This document shows positions 5,513 through 8,735 of a stretch of 8,735 nucleotides of DNA, one piece after another. The DNA is taken from assembly GCA_025964465.1 (NCBI GenBank), contig JAOPYS010000105.1, positions 1 through 8,735 of the forward strand, read 5' to 3'. Positions within the stretch are counted from its first letter, which is position 1. Each line of letters begins with the position of its first letter. The translations under genes were made by a program, and so were the position numbers. The DNA comes from Thermoleophilia bacterium. GTDB taxonomy: Bacteria; Actinomycetota; Thermoleophilia; Gaiellales; SKUG01. The notes under the pieces were generated by a model. It did no database searches. It saw nothing but the letters and a program-made list of their open reading frames with translations, and had not been told where the DNA came from.

Positions 5513-8427
5513 GCTGCGGCGGCGGCTCGTTGCTTGCGCGGCGCGCGCGGCTTGGGCCGCGCCACGCGCGGCGCCGGGGCCTCGTCGCCGCCCGGCGTCA
5601 CCAGCTTGGCGAGGTACTGCCCGGTGTAGGACGCCTCGACGGTCGCCACCTGCTCGGGTGTGCCGACCGCCAGCACCTCGCCGCCGCCCGAGCCACCCTC
5701 GGGCCCCATGTCCACGATGTAGTCCGCGCACTTGATGACGTCGAGGTTGTGCTCGATCACGAGCACCGTGTTGCCCTTCTCACGCAGGCTCAGGATGACC
5801 TCCATGAGCTTCTCGATGTCCGCGAAGTGCAGGCCCGTCGTCGGCTCGTCGAGGATGTAGAGCGTCCGGCCCGTCTGGACCTTCGCCAGCTCCGTCGCGA
5901 GCTTCACGCGCTGGGCCTCGCCGCCGGAGAGGGTCGTCGCCGGCTGCCCGAGCCGGATGTAGTCCAGGCCCACGTCCGACAGCGCCTGCAGGCGCCGCTT
6001 GAGCGTGGGGATCTTGCCGAAGAAGACCACGGCCTCCTCCACGCTCATCTGGAGCACGTCGGCGATCGACTTGCCGTTGTAGCGCACCTCGAGCGTCTCG
6101 GAGTTGTACCGCTTCGAGTGACACACCTCGCACGGCACGTACACGTCCGGCAGGAAGTGCATCTCGATCTTGATCGTGCCGTCGCCCTTGCACGTCTCGC
6201 AGCGCCCGCCCTTCACGTTGAAGGAGAAGCGCCCCGCCTTGTAGCCGCGCATGCGTGCCTCGGGCACCTTGGCGTAGAGCGTGCGGATGTGGTCGAACAG
6301 GCCGGTGTACGTCGCGGGGTTGGAGCGCGGCGTGCGCCCGATCGGCGCCTGGTCCACCTCGATGACCTTGTCGAAGTGCTCGAGGCCCTCGATCGACCGG
6401 TGCGCCCCGGCCCGGCGACGCGCCCGGTTGAGCTTCGTCGACACGGCCTTGAAGATGATCTCGTTGACCAGCGTGGACTTGCCGCTGCCCGACACGCCGG
6501 TGACGCAGGTCATCCGGCCGACGGGGATCGACACGTCGACGTCCTGCAGGTTGTTCTCGGCCGCGCCGCGCACCGTCAGCCAGCCGAGGTCCTCCGTGAT
6601 GCGCTCGGGCACCGAGATCGAGCGCCGGCCCGAGAGGAAGTCACCCGTGATCGACTTGCGGTTCTTCGCGACCTGCGCCGCCGTGCCCTGCGCCACGATC
6701 TCGCCGCCGTGCTCGCCCGCACCCGGTCCGATGTCGACGAGGAAGTCGCACTCGCGCATCGTCTCCTCGTCGTGCTCCACGACGATGACCGTGTTGCCGA
6801 GGTCGCGCAGCCGCGTGAGCGTGCCGAGCAGCTTGCCGTTGTCGCGCTGGTGCAGCCCGATCGACGGCTCGTCGAGGATGTAGAGCACCCCGACGAGGCT
6901 GGACCCGATCTGCGTCGCGAGGCGGATGCGCTGCGCCTCGCCGCCCGACAACGACCGCGCCGCGCGCCCCATCCCGAGGTAGCCCACGCCGACGTCGACG
7001 AGGAACTGCAGCCGCTCCTGGATCTCGCGCACGATGCGGCGCGCGATGAGCATCTCGTTCTCCGACAGCTCCAGGTCGTTGAGCCACGCCACCGCCGTCG
7101 CCACGTCGTAGCTCGAGACCTCGGCGATGTTGGTGCCGCCCACCGTCACCGCGAGCGACTCCGGCCGCAGGCGGTCGCCCTTGCACGCCTTGCACGGGCT
7201 GTCGAACATGAAGCGCTCGATGCCGTCGCGCACCATCTCGCTCTCGGTGTCGTGGTAGCGACGCTGGAAGTGCGCCACGAAGCCCTCGAACTTCATCCGG
7301 TAGGTGCGCGTGCGGCCGCGCCGGTTGCGGTACGTCACCGGCACGCGCTCGCCCTCCGGCGTGCCCCACAGGAAGACGTCCTGCATCCAGCCCTCGAGCT
7401 CGCGCCACGGCACGTTCGTGGGGATGCCCCAGTGCTCGCAGATCGCCGTGATCAGGTTCTGGTAGTAGCCGCCGCTCACCGTGCCGGGCGCGAGCGCGCC
7501 GTCCCCGATGGAGATGTCGACGTCCGCCACGATCAGGTCGGGGTCGACCTCACGCGTGTAGCCCAGCCCCGTGCACTGCGTGCAGGCGCCGTGCGGGTTG
7601 TTGAAGGAGAAGATCCGCGGCTCGAGCTCCGGGATCGAGACGTGGCCCTTGGGGCACGCGAACCGCTCGGAGTAGGTCCGCTCCTCGGGCTCGCCCTCCC
7701 CTTCCTTGGGTGCGGTGCGCACCACGACGAGGCCGTCGGCCAGGCGCAGCGCCGTCTCCACCGAGTCCGCGAGCCGCCGGCGCACTCCCGCCTTCATCGA
7801 GACCCGGTCGATCACGACGTCGATGTCGTGCTTGAACTTCTTGTCGAGGACGATGTCCTCGTCGTTGAGGTTGCGCAGCTCGCCGTCGACCACCACGCGG
7901 GTGAACCCGTCGCGGCGCACCTCCTCGAACAGCTTGCCGAACTCGCCCTTGCGCATGCGCACGAGCGGCGCGAGCACCATCAGCCGGGTGCCCTCCTCGT
8001 GCAGCTCCACCGAATCGAGGATCTGCTCGATCGACTGCGCCGCGATCGGCTCGCCGCACACGGGGCAGTGGGGGTGGCCAACCCGCGCGAACAGCAGGCG
8101 CAGGTAGTCGTACACCTCCGTCACGGTGCCAACGGTCGAGCGCGGGTTCTTGCTCGTGGTCTTCTGGTCGATCGAGATCGCCGGCGACAGCCCCTCGATC
8201 GTGTCGACGTCCGGCTTCTCCATCTGGCCGAGGAACTGGCGCGCGTATGCCGAGAGCGACTCGACGTAGCGGCGCTGCCCCTCCGCGTAGATCGTGTCGA
8301 ACGCGAGGCTCGACTTGCCGGACCCGGACAGGCCCGTGATGCAGATCAGCCGGTTGCGCGGCAGCGTGACCGACACGTCCTTCAGGTTGTGTTCGCGGGC
8401 ACCGCGGATCACGATCTCGTCAGCCAT
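5506..8427 (-). CDS. uvrA: Excinuclease ABC subunit A, UvrA
   Basis: UvrA finds bulky DNA lesions and loads UvrB in nucleotide excision repair. The protein is complete at 973 residues. It has two ABC modules: Walker A GLSGSGKS (32-39) with signature LSGGEAQR (493-500) and Walker B ILDEP (517-521), then Walker A GVSGSGKS (644-651) with signature LSGGEAQR (833-840) and ILDEP (858-862). Zinc ligands include C258/H262 with C282/C285 (the first pair in the C-x3-H form), and C743/C746 with C766/C769. Further CxxC pairs are at 121/124 and 412/415. The last ~25 residues are a basic Pro/Ala/Lys tail without family features. The ATG at 8427 gives the standard MADEIVIRGAREHNL start. The frame runs 85 codons further upstream but crosses the LexA box and looks non-coding. 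It is probably SOS-controlled through that box. Confidence 0.98.
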   Translation of the reverse strand: MADEIVIRGAREHNLKDVSVTLPRNRLICITGLSGSGKSSLAFDTIYAEGQRRYVESLSAYARQFLGQMEKPDVDTIEGLSPAISIDQKTTSKNPRSTVGTVTEVYDYLRLLFARVGHPHCPVCGEPIAAQSIEQILDSVELHEEGTRLMVLAPLVRMRKGEFGKLFEEVRRDGFTRVVVDGELRNLNDEDIVLDKKFKHDIDVVIDRVSMKAGVRRRLADSVETALRLADGLVVVRTAPKEGEGEPEERTYSERFACPKGHVSIPELEPRIFSFNNPHGACTQCTGLGYTREVDPDLIVADVDISIGDGALAPGTVSGGYYQNLITAICEHWGIPTNVPWRELEGWMQDVFLWGTPEGERVPVTYRNRRGRTRTYRMKFEGFVAHFQRRYHDTESEMVRDGIERFMFDSPCKACKGDRLRPESLAVTVGGTNIAEVSSYDVATAVAWLNDLELSENEMLIARRIVREIQERLQFLVDVGVGYLGMGRAARSLSGGEAQRIRLATQIGSSLVGVLYILDEPSIGLHQRDNGKLLGTLTRLRDLGNTVIVVEHDEETMRECDFLVDIGPGAGEHGGEIVAQGTAAQVAKNRKSITGDFLSGRRSISVPERITEDLGWLTVRGAAENNLQDVDVSIPVGRMTCVTGVSGSGKSTLVNEIIFKAVSTKLNRARRRAGAHRSIEGLEHFDKVIEVDQAPIGRTPRSNPATYTGLFDHIRTLYAKVPEARMRGYKAGRFSFNVKGGRCETCKGDGTIKIEMHFLPDVYVPCEVCHSKRYNSETLEVRYNGKSIADVLQMSVEEAVVFFGKIPTLKRRLQALSDVGLDYIRLGQPATTLSGGEAQRVKLATELAKVQTGRTLYILDEPTTGLHFADIEKLMEVILSLREKGNTVLVIEHNLDVIKCADYIVDMGPEGGSGGGEVLAVGTPEQVATVEASYTGQYLAKLVTPGGDEAPAPRVARPKPRAPRKQRAAAAAG

Positions 8428-8433
8428 TCCAGC

Positions 8434-8439
8434 AGTGTA
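8434..8439 (-). promoter_or_regulatory. Predicted uvrA -10 box, leaderless spacing
   Basis: The minus strand reads TACACT, then 6 bases, then the uvrA ATG at 8427. No Shine-Dalgarno fits between them, so uvrA mRNA probably begins at or next to its start codon. The hexamer is identical to the two boxes at 3419-3424 and 3454-3459. Confidence 0.6.
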
Positions 8440-8457
8440 TCCAGCTTGTCGAGCATG

Positions 8458-8471
8458 CGAACGTACGTTCG
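8458..8471. promoter_or_regulatory. LexA operator (SOS box) of uvrA
   Basis: CGAACGTACGTTCG is a perfect 14-base palindrome that matches the Gram-positive/actinobacterial LexA consensus CGAAC-N4-GTTCG. Its near edge is 18 bases from the uvrA -10 box, so it covers the position expected for the -35. LexA binding there would block RNA polymerase, and uvrA is a classical SOS gene. Confidence 0.85.
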
Positions 8472-8498
8472 TCCGCAAGGGTCGGGAAATATAGGTAG

Positions 8499-8511
8499 GT
8501 ATCCCCGATAC
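8499..8511. repeat. Short dyad GTATC-CCC-GATAC
   Basis: Two 5-base arms surround a 3-base centre, about 30 bases beyond the LexA box from uvrA. It overlaps a small tandem TAGGTAGGTA. It could be a second operator, but it is short enough to be chance. Confidence 0.25.
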
Positions 8512-8600
8512 GGCTTCGGGAGCGGCATGGCATCGTAAGGGCAGAGGGAGCGGGCGAGACGCTCTCCACACGATTTCGACACCGGCACCGTCCCCGGTCA

Positions 8601-8666
8601 CGTCCCGACCGAAGGTGCCACGTTCCGTCCCGACAGTCCTCGCCAGCAGCGACCGATCCGTCCCGA
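8601..8666. repeat. Three direct copies of CGTCCCGA
   Basis: Identical octamers lie at 8601-8608, 8626-8633 and 8659-8666, all in the same orientation and spaced 25 and 33 bases apart. A near copy, CCGTCCCC, starts at 8588. The function is unknown. A multi-site operator is one possibility, and GC-rich chance repetition is another. Confidence 0.35.
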
Positions 8667-8692
8667 TCACTAGTCGCTGCACCGAAACGCCC

Positions 8693-8724
8693 CGACGACC
8701 CGCGCCCGCCAGCGCGGGTCGTCG
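8693..8724. terminator. Strong hairpin, probable terminator of a gene beyond the right edge
   Basis: A perfect 13-base stem (left arm CGACGACCCGCGC, 8693-8705; right arm 8712-8724) encloses a 6-base loop. On the minus strand it is followed by GGGCGTTTCGG, with a short T run, which fits a terminator for a minus-strand gene to the right. There is no coding sequence here to confirm that. Confidence 0.55.
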
Positions 8725-8735
8725 TGCGTCGTGGG

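Larger units (their letters stand above)
8428..8735. other. Non-coding region upstream of uvrA
   Basis: These 308 bases hold no gene I can support on either strand. The uvrA -10 box and LexA operator lie next to the gene. Next comes a small A/T-richer patch (8487-8503) with a short dyad (8499-8511), then a stretch with three CGTCCCGA octamers, and a strong hairpin at the right end. Open frames in this region have rare codons (ATA, CTA) and no ribosome binding sites. Confidence 0.6.

Noticed and set aside
8409..8528. A 39-codon minus-strand frame, starting MPLPKPYRG, that overlaps the uvrA start
   Set aside because: It has no ribosome binding site, uses codons rare in this genome (ATA, CTA), and spans the LexA box and -10 box of uvrA. 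A second overlapping frame from 8533 looks just as random.
5530..8538. A 1002-codon plus-strand frame antisense to uvrA
   Set aside because: It is a GC-rich shadow frame. The His/Arg/Leu-rich translation has no domains, and the opposite strand is certain uvrA.
8428..8682. N-terminal extension of UvrA by 85 codons
   Set aside because: The normal UvrA start MADEIVIRGAREHNL is at 8427. The extension crosses the operator and promoter and has no family similarity.
1..8735. CRISPR arrays, tRNA or rRNA genes, insertion sequences and attachment sites
   Set aside because: I looked for regular direct repeats, cloverleaf arms, transposase motifs and terminal inverted repeats and saw none.

Overview
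The window is very GC-rich DNA that looks actinobacterial. The evidence is GTG starts, several 4-base stop/start overlaps, a TsaB-RimI fusion protein, a perfect CGAAC-N4-GTTCG LexA box, a UvrA whose first zinc module uses the C-x3-H variant, and two genes that appear to lack a leader. I cannot fix the lineage below the phylum. A deep-branching class such as Acidimicrobiia or Thermoleophilia is only a guess.

Layout. (1) Positions 1-3365, minus strand: a tight operon read as fmdB-like zinc ribbon -> family 4-type uracil-DNA glycosylase -> tsaE -> tsaB-rimI fusion -> tsaD. tsaD is cut by the left edge. Neighbouring genes overlap by 1-4 bases or lie 10 bases apart. The last three genes supply the TsaB, TsaD and TsaE parts of the t6A37 tRNA-modification machinery. 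The TsaC/Sua5 enzyme that makes their substrate is not in view. (2) Positions 3366-3466: a divergent promoter region with two back-to-back TACACT -10 boxes. (3) Positions 3467-5190, plus strand: a DUF2520 Rossmann protein overlapping a PanC-family gene by 4 bases. This is the gene order known upstream of panC/panD in many actinobacteria, but here most catalytic residues of the PanC protein are replaced. (4) Positions 5270-5440, plus: a small Flp/type IVb prepilin with no other pilus genes in view. (5) Positions 5493-5512: a perfect palindrome between the convergent flp and uvrA genes, probably a two-way terminator. It contains the uvrA stop codon. (6) Positions 5506-8427, minus: complete uvrA. 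Its start lies 6 bases after a TACACT -10 box, with a LexA operator at the -35 position. (7) Positions 8428-8735: non-coding, with the uvrA control region, a short repeated octamer and a strong hairpin.

Together the window holds a translation-fidelity (t6A) operon led by a DNA-repair-type gene, a pantothenate-type gene pair whose ligase looks repurposed or inactive, and an SOS-type nucleotide excision repair gene. The best lead for something undescribed is the PanC-family protein at 4387-5190. Next are the altered uracil pocket of the glycosylase and the shared TACACT promoter design. I see no CRISPR array, transposon, phage gene, tRNA or rRNA.
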